Assembly: GCF_900188345.1 (NCBI RefSeq)
Contig: NZ_FZOD01000060.1
Location: forward strand, 1 to 59,326
Reading direction: 5' to 3'
DNA length: 59,326 nt
Origin: Streptosporangium subroseum
Lineage (GTDB): Bacteria > Actinomycetota > Actinomycetes > Streptosporangiales > Streptosporangiaceae
The notes under the pieces were generated by a model. The model made no database searches, had not been told where the DNA came from, and was given only the letters and a program-made list of their open reading frames with translations. This document shows, piece by piece, positions 32,351 to 41,500 of the stretch (the stretch's first letter is position 1; each line of letters starts with the position of its first letter). Position numbers and translations under genes: made by a program.

Positions 32351-33979
32351 TCAGCTACGGGTGACCGCACCCGAGGTCGGGTTGAGCAGCACCGGCTTCT
32401 TGTTGGGGCCGTGGCGGAAGTCGAGCATTCCGGTCAGCGGCTTGGCATGGGCGTCGAAGGAGGAGTCACCGATACGGCCGGTGCCCCAGTTGTCCTCGAC
32501 GAACTTGAGGATCGAGGTCTGGTCGGTCCGGGTGTGGTCGACGTAGTTGGTCTTGCTGTACGGGCTGATGACCAGCATCGGGAGGCGGGGGCCCATGCCG
32601 CAGCGGTCGGCGTAGCCGCCGGCCGCCGAGGCGGTGCCGCACAGCGCCGCCACGTCGTGGGCCGGGTCGGCGGAGCCGTTGAAAATGGGAGGCTTGGTGT
32701 GGTCGTACCAACCGTCGGAGTCGTCGTAGGCGATGACGACCGCCGTGGAGCTCCAGTCCTTCGACCGCTGCAGCTCGTTGATGGTGTCGACCAGGAAGTG
32801 CTGCTCGTCGAGCGGGTCGGAGTAACCGGCGTGGCCGTCCTGGTACTCGCTCGCCTTGAGGAAGCTGACCGCGGGGAGGTTGCCCGCCTTGACCGCCTTG
32901 TGGAAGTCGGTCAGGTCGTACTGGTGGTTGGCCTGGTCGGTCTGGCCGATCTTGGCGACCGAGGACGGCGGCAGGTGCTTGGGGTTGCTGGTGGACTCGT
33001 AGTAGGCGAACGGGTTGTGGTGCGGGCTGTAGTCGACCACGGAGTTGCCGCCGATGTTCTGGTGGGTGGCGCCGCAGACCTGGTAGCCGTTGGTGGTGCC
33101 GGTCGGCGTGAAGCCGCCCTGGAACCAGCCCCAGGTCACCTTCTGGTCGTTGAGGAGGTCACCGATGTTCTTGCCCTTCATCGCGGCGAGGGCGTTGGTG
33201 GAGGTGTGGTTGGTGTCCGAGCAGTCGTCGAACGCGGGGTCCGGGTCGTTGATGACCGTTCCCACGCCCTTGGCGTCCGGCGAGGCGACCGTGTAGGCGT
33301 CGGTGACCTTCGCGTGCGTGACCGGGTTCACCGCGTACACGCCGTGGGTCTGCCCGGAGATCAGGTTGAGCGCTCCCGGGGTGGACGGCCCGAACCCCGT
33401 GTTGAAGGAGTTGTCGCTCATCGCGTAGTTCTGGGCGTAGTTCCACAGACCGGTGACGGTGTTGCCGTCGTAGTAGTCCATGACCAGGCCGGGCTCACCG
33501 AAGATGACCGGCTGGCCCGTGCACTTGTCCCGCCCGGTGTTCTCGACGAACTTGTCGGCCTTGCCGCCGTTGTAGGCGAGCTGCTCGTGGCCGTAGTCGT
33601 GGTCCATGTCGCAGGACAGGGCCTGCGAGGGGGCCAGGCGCTTGGGGTTGAACTGGTTCGGGTTCTTCGTGAGGAGCTTCTTGCTCAGGCCGTCGACCTT
33701 GGGGGTCCCCTTCGCGGCCTTGAACGTCGTACCGTCGGTGTTGGCGGCCTGGGGGTACGTGCCGAAGTAGTGGTCGAACGAGACGTTCTCGTCGAAGAGG
33801 ACAACGAGGTGCTTGATCGGCGTCGACGTGCGGCTGGAGTGGTCGGCGGGCTTGGACGCCGCTCCGTGGTCGGCCCACCCGGGGCTTGCCGCCACCGTGG
33901 TCATCGCCAGGGCCGCGACCGTTGCCGCCACCGCGAGCATCTGGGTCCTTCTGATCCGGCTATGGGACTTCATGCCCAT
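32351..33979 (-). CDS. Secreted phosphoesterase (phospholipase C / acid phosphatase AcpA family), 542 aa
   Basis: Member of the PF04185 phosphoesterase family. A signal peptide (RTQMLAVAATVAALAMTTVAASPGWA) is followed by IKHLVVLFDENVSFDHYFGTYP, the family's first metal-binding stretch (Glu/Asn), with DMDHDYGHE after it. YDDSDGWYDH and the C-terminal GMGPRLPMLVISPYS are the conserved downstream motifs. It should hydrolyse phosphate esters outside the cell. ATG at 33979 is chosen because GAAGG precedes it and the signal peptide follows; the frame is open 12 codons further. A PHO-box-like pair lies upstream. Confidence 0.9.
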   Translation of the reverse strand: MGMKSHSRIRRTQMLAVAATVAALAMTTVAASPGWADHGAASKPADHSSRTSTPIKHLVVLFDENVSFDHYFGTYPQAANTDGTTFKAAKGTPKVDGLSKKLLTKNPNQFNPKRLAPSQALSCDMDHDYGHEQLAYNGGKADKFVENTGRDKCTGQPVIFGEPGLVMDYYDGNTVTGLWNYAQNYAMSDNSFNTGFGPSTPGALNLISGQTHGVYAVNPVTHAKVTDAYTVASPDAKGVGTVINDPDPAFDDCSDTNHTSTNALAAMKGKNIGDLLNDQKVTWGWFQGGFTPTGTTNGYQVCGATHQNIGGNSVVDYSPHHNPFAYYESTSNPKHLPPSSVAKIGQTDQANHQYDLTDFHKAVKAGNLPAVSFLKASEYQDGHAGYSDPLDEQHFLVDTINELQRSKDWSSTAVVIAYDDSDGWYDHTKPPIFNGSADPAHDVAALCGTASAAGGYADRCGMGPRLPMLVISPYSKTNYVDHTRTDQTSILKFVEDNWGTGRIGDSSFDAHAKPLTGMLDFRHGPNKKPVLLNPTSGAVTRS

Positions 33980-34069
33980 GTCGCCTTCTTCCATAAATGA
34001 GTGGTTTAGGTGCACTCGTCAATCTTTCGGAGCGACGGAGCGACGGCCACCACGGAATCATGACGCCAG

Positions 34070-34087
34070 GCCAAACACTGGGTTAAC
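34070..34087 (-). promoter_or_regulatory. Candidate PHO box upstream of phosphoesterase
   Basis: On the minus strand GTTAACC (34087-34081) and GTTTGGC (34076-34070) are 7-mers repeated at an 11-nt period, the arrangement of the streptomycete PHO box (GTTCACC repeats). The match is imperfect (6/7 and 4/7). The position, 91 nt before the start of a secreted phosphoesterase gene, suits PhoP control. Confidence 0.35.
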
Positions 34088-34099
34088 GGTCCGTCCACA

Positions 34100-35287
34100 T
34101 CAGCCCACCAACGTCTGGCCGAAATAGTCGTCGACATCGCGCACCCCGGGCAGGACGAGGAAGTAGCCCCCACCGACGGGCTGGATGTAGTCGACCAGTG
34201 GCTCGTCGGCCAGCCTGGTCTGCACCGCCTCGAACTGTGCCGCGAGATCCCGCTGGTAGCAGACGAAGACGAGGCCCATGTCGAGGTCGCCGACCGAGTC
34301 GACGCCGAGGTCGTAGTTGTACGGTCTGCGCAGGATGCGGCTGCCGTCCGTCTGGGGAACGCGTGGATTGGCCCGGCGAATGTGACTGGTCAGCGGAATC
34401 GAGGTGCCGACCGGATCGGCGGCGAAGTTCGGCACGTCGAGCTCGTGGTCGCCGTCCAGGGGCGCCCCGGTGTCCCGGCGCCTGCCGATCATGTTCTCCT
34501 GCTCCAGGATGGAGACCCTGTCCCAGAACTCGGCCAGTATCCGGATGATCCGGATCACCTGGTAGCTGCCGCCTTCGGGCAGCCAGACCAGCTGGTCCAT
34601 CAGCGCGCTGTCGGAGACGTCGAGGTTGGACGTGCCGTCCTTGAAGCCCATCAGGTTGCGCGGCGTGCCGGAGGGCCTGGGCGGGGAGACGAAGCCGTCG
34701 ATCCGCCAGCGCACCTGCATCCCGCCCCTGGTGTGCTTGGCGATGTCCCGCAGGGCGTGCGACACGGTGTCCCGATTGTCGGCGCACAGCTGCAGGCTCA
34801 GGTCCCCGTGGCACCGCGCTTCGTCGAGGTGGTCGTTGGGAAAGTCGCGCATGGGGGTCAGCCCGGCCGGCTTGCGGTCTGCCAGGCCGTACCTGCCGTC
34901 GAACAGGGACGCGCCCACCCCGACGGTCACGGTCAGCCCGTCCGCCGGCACCGTGGGACCGAGGACCCCGGAGTCCGTCGGCGGTGCGCCGATTCCCACC
35001 TCGGGCGGGGTGCCGCCCGAGGTGAGGAACCTGGCCCGCTCGGTCAGGGTCCGCACCAGGCCGGTCAGCTCCCGCCGGTCGGCGGCGAGCACGTCGAAGG
35101 CCACCAGCGTGGCGTTTCGCTGCTGAGGGGTGGTGATGCCGGCCTGGTGCGCGCCGTGGAAGGCCACCACCGGATCAGCGACCGGGGCCGGGGTCGCGGT
35201 CGCGCGACCGGACGGCGCCCCGGCGAGCACGGCGCCCGCCACGCCCACACCCAGCGCTCCGCGCATGAACGTCCGACGGTCCGTCAT
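34100..35287 (-). CDS. efeB: Tat-exported deferrochelatase / Dyp-type peroxidase EfeB, 395 aa
   Basis: A DyP-type haem peroxidase of the EfeB class, which acts in iron uptake with EfeO and EfeU. The N-terminus TDRRTFMRGALGVGVAGAVL is a Tat signal. GFKDGTSN at 214-221 holds the catalytic Asp217 (GxxDG). SHIRRANPR at 301-309 gives the haem-ligand His302 and the distal Arg region. The length matches the family. Its ATG overlaps the efeO stop by 4 nt (35284-35287), so the two are coupled. No efeU permease gene is present nearby. Confidence 0.95.
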   Translation of the reverse strand: MTDRRTFMRGALGVGVAGAVLAGAPSGRATATPAPVADPVVAFHGAHQAGITTPQQRNATLVAFDVLAADRRELTGLVRTLTERARFLTSGGTPPEVGIGAPPTDSGVLGPTVPADGLTVTVGVGASLFDGRYGLADRKPAGLTPMRDFPNDHLDEARCHGDLSLQLCADNRDTVSHALRDIAKHTRGGMQVRWRIDGFVSPPRPSGTPRNLMGFKDGTSNLDVSDSALMDQLVWLPEGGSYQVIRIIRILAEFWDRVSILEQENMIGRRRDTGAPLDGDHELDVPNFAADPVGTSIPLTSHIRRANPRVPQTDGSRILRRPYNYDLGVDSVGDLDMGLVFVCYQRDLAAQFEAVQTRLADEPLVDYIQPVGGGYFLVLPGVRDVDDYFGQTLVG

Positions 35288-36486
35288 GATGTCCTCCGGG
35301 TCTCACCGATCGCCGCGATCGGGGCGAGTTCCTCCAGCAGTGCGCCGATCGTGCCGTCCAGCCGCCGGCGATCGATCGTCTTCAGCGAGGCGACGGGAGT
35401 CCATCCGCCACCGGGGCGACGTGCGTCCTTCAGCAACCGCCGGGCGCGTCCCATCCAGACGCCCACCTGATCCCACCCCGCGTACCGGCTCCGCATGACC
35501 GGCGCGATCGCGTCCAGTACGGCCTGCGTGCCGTCGAGGTTCGCTTCGGCCGTGGCCAGGCCGGTCCCGCTGCCCTGGTCGGCGGCGGCTGTCAGCTGGG
35601 ACTGGAGGGTGTCCTCCAGGATCTCGTGGGCGCGCAGCGGCAGGTCCATGGGATCGGTCCGCTGCTCGGGGAAGTCGTGCCGCAACTTCGCGACGTCGGA
35701 GGCGAGCCGGTCGCCCACCGGAGCCAGCGACGAGGGCGACTCGCCGTGCCAGAGTCCGTACTCGATGCGGTAAAAACCCGAGAAGTCCTTGTCGTGCACA
35801 CCACCCGGCAGGCTGTCGGGCAGGCCGTCGATCCTGTCGGCGAACTCGTCGAAGGTCCCGTACGCGGCGCCCAGCCGTTCGTATCCCAGGTGTGCGGTCA
35901 ACCACGCGGTCCGGGCGTCGGCCCGGTCACCGTGGTGCAACGCCCGGCGCAGGACGGCGACGTCATCGGACAGAACGGCCAGCCCGGCGGTCACGCCTTT
36001 CCGGTATCGGCCTACCGCGCCGGTCAGATCCTGGTCGTCCACCGGCAGGACGGCCGGGGTGCCGTCCTGTGGTCCGTCGGTGATCCGCACGGTCGGGCCG
36101 GTCAGCATGTTCACGCCCTCCGGCAGGCAGCGGAGGGCGTAAGCGCCGTGCCCCAGCCGGACGCGCAGGGATCTGGTGGTGCCCGGCGCCAGCGACTCCA
36201 CCTCCGCGTAGACCGCCCCGTTGCCCGGGTCGACGAGCTCGACGTCGGTGGTGACCGTGTCCGTGTTCTTGACCAGGAACGTCCGGTCCCCGCCGTGCCC
36301 GGTCCAGCTGGTGCCGCACACGCTCCGCGCGATGCCCATCACGCTTTCCGCGGCGGGCGGTGCGACTTCCGCCGTGGAGGGCGAGGCGTCCGGAGCGGGA
36401 TCGCTCGTGCAGCCGGCCAGGGGGAGAAGGACGATCGCGGCGAGGAGCGCCCGGCGGGCGGCGGATGGCCAAGCGGGACGTGTCAC
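35284..36486 (-). CDS. efeO: Iron uptake lipoprotein EfeO (cupredoxin + M75 domain), 400 aa
   Basis: The lipobox LLPLAGC follows a short signal peptide, so the mature protein is lipid-anchored outside the cell. An N-terminal cupredoxin-like domain (FLVKNTDTVTTDVELVDPGN) precedes the M75 peptidase-like helical domain. That domain carries the EfeO HxxE metal motif HEILED and GFYRIEYGLWHG. EfeO binds iron and hands it to EfeB/EfeU. GTG at 36486 is preferred because GGGAG lies 7 nt upstream and the signal peptide starts there; the frame is open 63 codons further without any domain. It is first in an efeO-efeB operon. Confidence 0.93.
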   Translation of the reverse strand: MTRPAWPSAARRALLAAIVLLPLAGCTSDPAPDASPSTAEVAPPAAESVMGIARSVCGTSWTGHGGDRTFLVKNTDTVTTDVELVDPGNGAVYAEVESLAPGTTRSLRVRLGHGAYALRCLPEGVNMLTGPTVRITDGPQDGTPAVLPVDDQDLTGAVGRYRKGVTAGLAVLSDDVAVLRRALHHGDRADARTAWLTAHLGYERLGAAYGTFDEFADRIDGLPDSLPGGVHDKDFSGFYRIEYGLWHGESPSSLAPVGDRLASDVAKLRHDFPEQRTDPMDLPLRAHEILEDTLQSQLTAAADQGSGTGLATAEANLDGTQAVLDAIAPVMRSRYAGWDQVGVWMGRARRLLKDARRPGGGWTPVASLKTIDRRRLDGTIGALLEELAPIAAIGETRRTS

Positions 36487-37172
36487 CGGGAAACTCCCGT
36501 CAGATGAGCACAAAAGCGACTCTGGGGAGCATAAGCCAGCAAAACTCTCTCCGGAGCCGATCTCGAAGATGGACGGAGAGAACTTCATCGCCGGTTCACC
36601 GGCCGTTCGACAACGGACGCCCCAGAAGAGCCGGATCCGATACCGACCGGGCGGACCTCCCCGCGCCTTGGCCAAGATCGCAGGGGTGGAGAGGAGACCT
36701 CCGGCCAGGAGATCGCCTCCGGGCCACGGCCGCCGGAGGTTATGCGTGAGCGAGCGGCGCCCGGATGGCGGGCGGAGAATTCCATCGGCGATATGGAACT
36801 CCGATGAACGGCTCCTTTGATGATGCCCCTCCCGAACCGGTCGGCGTTTCTCCCCGGGGATGAGACGGAGCGCATCGCAAGGGCGTGCCTTGGCACTTTC
36901 TTGGTCGGGGTGCCCTTATTTCCGCGCCGATCGCCGCACCTTGGGTCACTTACACGAGCCTGGCCCCGGGCTGCCCGGACGGCCGCTTCCGGCCGTCACC
37001 GTGTTTCAGATGGCCGGCACGGCTCGGACATCTCACTCCCACCGCGTTCTGAATGGCGAATGTCATGAGTAACGGCCTCCGCCACCGGCAGGCGGCGGCG
37101 AAATCGGAGTGAGTCCTCGACAATCGCGAATACCCGACGCGACCATGCGCGGAGGCTGGAGAAACGGAGACC
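36487..37172. other. Long intergenic region upstream of efeO
   Basis: About 690 nt without a gene I can support. Base composition is less GC-rich than the neighbours. No iron box or terminator was recognised here. The open frames seen have no ribosome binding sites and low coding character. Confidence 0.5.
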
Positions 37173-37340
37173 ATGATGGTTGACGGTTCTTACCGGCATA
37201 TCCGCATTTTCGGCCCGTTCGCGGCGACTATTGTGACGGTCCTCGCCGCGACGGCCATCAAAACGATCTTGATGTTCCCGGGTGAGGCGCTGCGCAAACC
37301 ACGATGGCGACTTCTCATCCCGGTCACGGTCCGCGAGTGA
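37173..37340 (+). CDS. Candidate 55-aa single-pass membrane miniprotein
   Basis: ATG at 37173 follows GGAG-type sequence (ACGGAGACC) and encodes 55 residues with one clear hydrophobic helix (FGPFAATIVTVLAATAIKTI) between basic ends (YRHIR and ALRKPRWR), so it is positive-inside at both sides. A second ORF begins with GTG overlapping its stop by 4 nt. Composition is only moderately coding-like. No family is recognised. Confidence 0.35.
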   Translation: MMVDGSYRHIRIFGPFAATIVTVLAATAIKTILMFPGEALRKPRWRLLIPVTVRE

Positions 37341-37675
37341 CATCCAACCCCGGCGCCGATGGCTCCGGCGACGGTCCGTTCACAGATCCGTTTGGCGAGC
37401 CTCTCCATGAATTGCCCGGGGAACCGGCTCTTCCGCCGCCACACGCTTCCGGTGGAAAACACTCCGCCGGAACGGCTCCATGCGGCGGAACGGCGCCCGC
37501 TTCCTTCTTGGACAACGGACGAAAACCTCAAGGCAACCTGTCGTCGATTTTAACCGCCGACCTTCGAGAAACTCTTTTTACTCCTCACGCGTGCGACAGG
37601 AATGAGGCCTCTCTCGCATTCATCATGGATAAGGCGAATTCAATCATCGACGGGCGCACGTCCGGCGATCATTGA
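37337..37675 (+). CDS. Candidate 112-aa ORF coupled to the miniprotein
   Basis: GTG at 37337 overlaps the stop of the 55-aa ORF (GTGA). The product starts with a Gly/Pro-rich disordered half (NPGADGSGDGPFTDPFGEP) and ends in a helical part (SLAFIMDKANSIIDG). Third-position GC is low compared with real genes in the window, so this may be chance. The 37676-37822 stretch after it holds no gene. Confidence 0.2.
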   Translation: MTSNPGADGSGDGPFTDPFGEPLHELPGEPALPPPHASGGKHSAGTAPCGGTAPASFLDNGRKPQGNLSSILTADLRETLFTPHACDRNEASLAFIMDKANSIIDGRTSGDH

Positions 37676-37822
37676 CCCGACGGCCCAGCAGGTGTGGAGA
37701 TTGCCTCCTGCCGGACGTCCACTCCCCTGCGCGCCTTTCCATGTTTCCGCTAACATTCGCGATTGCCACGGCGCGCCCGCGCAGATCGGACCTGTTGCCC
37801 GCCGCTCTTTTCGAGCAACGAA

Positions 37823-37864
37823 AAAAGCCCCCTCCTTCGGATCTCTCCGGAGGAGGGGGCTTTT
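37823..37864. terminator. Intrinsic terminator downstream of lsr2
   Basis: AAAAGCCCCCTCCTTCGG and CCGGAGGAGGGGGCTTTT arms form a strong stem with flanking A and T runs. It works in both directions and lies 28 nt past the lsr2 stop. Confidence 0.93.
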
Positions 37865-37891
37865 ACGGCCGAGCTCGGTAAGAGGACTTAC

Positions 37892-38230
37892 CTAGTTGGC
37901 CGCTTCGTACTGCTCGACGATCTTCGCCGCAATCCGGCCGCGCTCGCTGACGTTCAGACCCTGGTCCTTCGCCCACGTACGAATCGCGCTGCTCTTCTCG
38001 CGCTCGAGCGCCCGGCCGGAGACGTTGAGCTTACGGCCACGCCCCGGTCGCTCCTGGCGGACCGGACGAGCAGCGTTGATGAACGGTGCGAGCGCCGCGC
38101 GCAGCTTGTCTGCGTTCGAGCCTGAGAGATCGATCTCGTAGGACGAGCCTTCGATGGCAAAGGCAATGGTTCCCTCTGCCTCGCTACCGTCTAGGTCGTC
38201 TACAAAAGACTCCACGATCCGCTTGGCCAT
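37892..38230 (-). CDS. lsr2: Lsr2 nucleoid-associated xenogeneic silencer, 112 aa
   Basis: Lsr2 binds AT-rich DNA, bridges it and silences acquired genes. The N-terminal dimerisation domain (FVDDLDGSEAEGTIAFAIEG, YEIDLS) is complete. The C-terminal DNA-binding domain carries a GRGRK-type hook (RPGRGRKLNVSG) and the IRTWAKDQGLNVSERGRI helix-turn-helix region ending in IVEQYEAAN. The length is typical. ATG at 38230 follows TTTGGAG. It is a single gene with its own terminator. Confidence 0.97.
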   Translation of the reverse strand: MAKRIVESFVDDLDGSEAEGTIAFAIEGSSYEIDLSGSNADKLRAALAPFINAARPVRQERPGRGRKLNVSGRALEREKSSAIRTWAKDQGLNVSERGRIAAKIVEQYEAAN

Positions 38231-38584
38231 GATCGTTCTCCAAATGATGTTTAGGTGTTGGCGATACCTTAGCGGTTCCGCCAGGTGCTTCGGGCCAAAG
38301 GGGCTTACTCTCCCTGAGGCGCTCCCTCTGTCATTGCAATTCCATGCGGGCAGAGAAGGACCCGACGCCCTCGTGCAACAGTGACGGCTGGATCCGACTG
38401 CTCCACTAATCTACTCGCCCTCAATGGCACCCTCTCCCAAAGCAAGATGGAGTGGGGTCATTTAACGCCGAGCGTTATAGCCCAGAGCATGTCCCGCCCG
38501 CGCCGGAAGCCGGACGAAGTCACGTCCGATTTCATGCGGACGGCCCGTGCCGCGGCCACGGAGACGACAACCGGACGCCCTGGT
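38231..38584. other. Intergenic region between lsr2 and adnB
   Basis: No gene seen. It must contain the lsr2 promoter. AACGCCGAGCGTT (38465-38477) is a small inverted repeat of unknown meaning. No convincing terminator for adnB is visible. Confidence 0.4.
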
Positions 38585-41500
38585 TCAGCCCAGCGCGGGG
38601 ACCGACTCGACGAGCGCGATAAGGCCACGCTCGTCGAGAAGGTTAACGGGCCGGACCGTCTCGTTGAGGCGAACGTAGTGGAATGCCGCGCTCACGTGAT
38701 CCAGGGGGATGGCGGCCAGATGGGACCAGGCCAGGCGATAGGCGGCAAGCTGAACTGAGGCGGCGGCTTCGGCCTTCTTGCCGTTGGGGCGCCGGCCGGT
38801 CTTCCAGTCGACCACCTCGTAGCGGTCTTCCGAGACCTGGAACACCGCGTCCATCCGGCCCCGGATCAACCGGTCGGCGATCATCGTCTCGAACGGGACC
38901 TCGACGTCCAGAGGTTCCCTGCCCGCCCACTCACTCTCCTCGAACCGGTCGCGCAGCTCGTCGAGATGCGCGTCGGTCTCCTCGAAGTCGTCGGACGCGC
39001 CGGGCAGCTCGAACTCGTCCATCAACCGCTGCTGTCCCCAGCGAGACTCCAGCCAGCGGTGAAAGGACGTCCCCCTGCGGGCCAGGGGGGTGGGCTTCTT
39101 GGGCACGGGACGGCGGATCTGCCTGGCCAGGGCCTTGGGGTCGGAGGCCAGCGTGACAAGCGACGAGACGGTCAGGTGAGTGGGAAGCTCCACCCGCCCG
39201 CTACCGCGCCGCCGGTTCATCTCCCGTTCTCTCAGCAGGAGCTCGGTGTCGCGCTCCCAGGCCTTGGCCCGCTCCCTGTCCCATCCCCGTAGCTCAGGGA
39301 AGGCCGCGGCGCGCTCGTTCTCGGGCTCCTCGGGCACGCGCTCATACTCGGAACCGGCCGGATCGCCCCGCCGCGCGGGGAGCACCGGTCCCGGCTCCCC
39401 GTGGTCCCGAGGTTTTCCGAAGTCCTCGAAGCCCTGGGGATCCTGGAGATCCCCGGAGTCCCGGGGGCGCTCCGAGCCCTGGAGACTCTCGGGGGCCCGG
39501 GGCTCCCGAAGGTCTTCCGGGTCCCGGCCTTCCCGCGGACTCTCAGGGTCCCGGAAGTCCTGAAGGTCCTGGAAGTCGTCAGGCTCCTCGAATACGGGGC
39601 CGTCCTCGTCGTCCGGAGCCTCGGGAAAGGGAACGTCCTCATCGCCGGGGACCTCCGGAAAGGGGACGTCCTCGTCATCCGGAGCCTCCGGGAAAGGAAC
39701 GTCCTCCCTCTCCGGATCGGAACCTGCCGGACGGCTCCGCCCTGCCGGGGAGATCGGCGCGGCACCGGCGAGTGCGGCGAGAGCGGATTCGACCATGGTG
39801 GCGCCGTCGAGGACGGCCCCGTACCGGAGGCCGTCCGGCGTGACGGGCCAGGTGGATTCGGCGGGCTCGGTGAGGAGGGGGTTGGTGGCGCCCTCCTCCG
39901 CCTCCGGGGCCCAGAAGGCCACGCGGCCGCAGGTGTCGCGGGTCTCCACCAGGAAGTCGGAGGGCTCCAGCGGTTTGGCCGCGCTGCCCCACCGGTAACC
40001 GGAGGCGATCAGGAGGTAGTGCGCGCGGGTGACGGCCACGTAGGCGAGGCGGCGCTCCTCCATCAGGTCGCGGTCACGGCAGCGCTCGTCGAAATCGGCC
40101 AGCTCCTCCTTGGCCAGCCCGGCCAGCCCCGGCAGGTCGGAGGCGTCTCCGCGGAGCTGGTAGGGCAGTTTGCGCGGGTTCTCCGTCCACTTGGGACTGG
40201 TCGCCGCCCGGGCGGGGAACACCGTGCCGACCGTGAGCGTCCCGGCCTTCGACAGCGCCTGCGACATGCCGGGCACCACGACGACCGGCCACTCCAGGCC
40301 CTTGGAGGCGTGGATGGTCATCAGCTTCACGCTGTTGCTCTCTCCCACCCGCCCGGCGTCCAGGCCGTTCTCCTCCTCGTCCGCCGCCTTCAGGAACGCC
40401 AGGAAGGCGCCCAGCGTGGGGTCCTCCGAGTCGCCCGCGAACCGGGCGGCGGCGTCCAGGAAGGCGTCCAGGTCCGCGCGGGCGGCGAAGGCTCCGATGG
40501 CCGTCCCCCGCGCCGCCACCTCGATGTCGAGGTTGAGCCTGCGCTCGATCTCGAGGATCAGGTCGGGGAGGGGCTGACCGGTGTGGGCACGCAGGGTTCG
40601 CAGCTCCTGGGCCATGGCGACCAGCCGCAGGCGCGCCAGGGGCGAGAACAGGTCCTGCCATTCGGGGCGGTCGGGCAGCTCGTCGAGGGCGTCGATCAGG
40701 CTGCCGCGCTCCTCGGCCATGTCCGCCACGACCTGGTCCAGCGGGTCGGCCACCGGCGACGCGCCGTCCCTGGTCTCCCGGTTCAGCTCGCGCGCCCGCT
40801 CACCCAGCTCCTTGAGGTCGGCGGGGCCGATCCTCCACCGCGGTCCGGAGAGCAGCCGGACCAGGGCGTCTCCCGCGGTCGGGTCGTAGAGCGCGCGCAG
40901 GGTGGAGACGATGTCGGAGACCTCCGGCACGGCGAGCAGGCCGCCCAGTCCGACCACCTCGACCGGAATCCCCCGGTTCTCCAGCGCCTTGCGCAGCGCG
41001 GGAAACTGCGAGCGCTTCCTGGCCAGGATCGCCACGTCGTGGGGCTGCACGCACTGCGGGCCGCCCCACGCGCTCTGCTTGGCCTTCTTGCGCTCGCCCT
41101 CGCCCCACGGCATGCCGTCGGGTGCGGTCTCGGCGCCCAGCACCTTGGCGATCCCGGCGGCGATCCACTCCGCCTCGTCGTCGGCGGTCTCGTGGAAGGC
41201 GCACACCACCCGGCCGCGCTCGATCCGGTTGCCACCCGGCACGAGCACCGGCACCTCCCTGGCCTCCATCCGGAGCGGGATCTGCAGCCGGGCGGCGACG
41301 TCCAGTACGGCGTCGCCGTTGCGGAAGCTGACCGAGAGGCGGCGGACCGGAGCGGGCTCTCCGGCGGCGGTCCTGAAGTCGCGGGGGAAGCGGGTGAGGT
41401 TGCCCGCCGAGGCGCCGCGCCAGCCGTAGATGGACTGGCAGGGGTCGCCCACGGCGGTCACCGGATGGCCGCCGCCGAACAGCGCGCGGAGCAGCACGAG

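Noticed and set aside
32300..34000. 566-aa plus-strand open frame opposite the phosphoesterase gene
   Set aside because: Val/Gly/Arg-rich shadow of a well-supported PF04185 gene; no ribosome binding site or domain.
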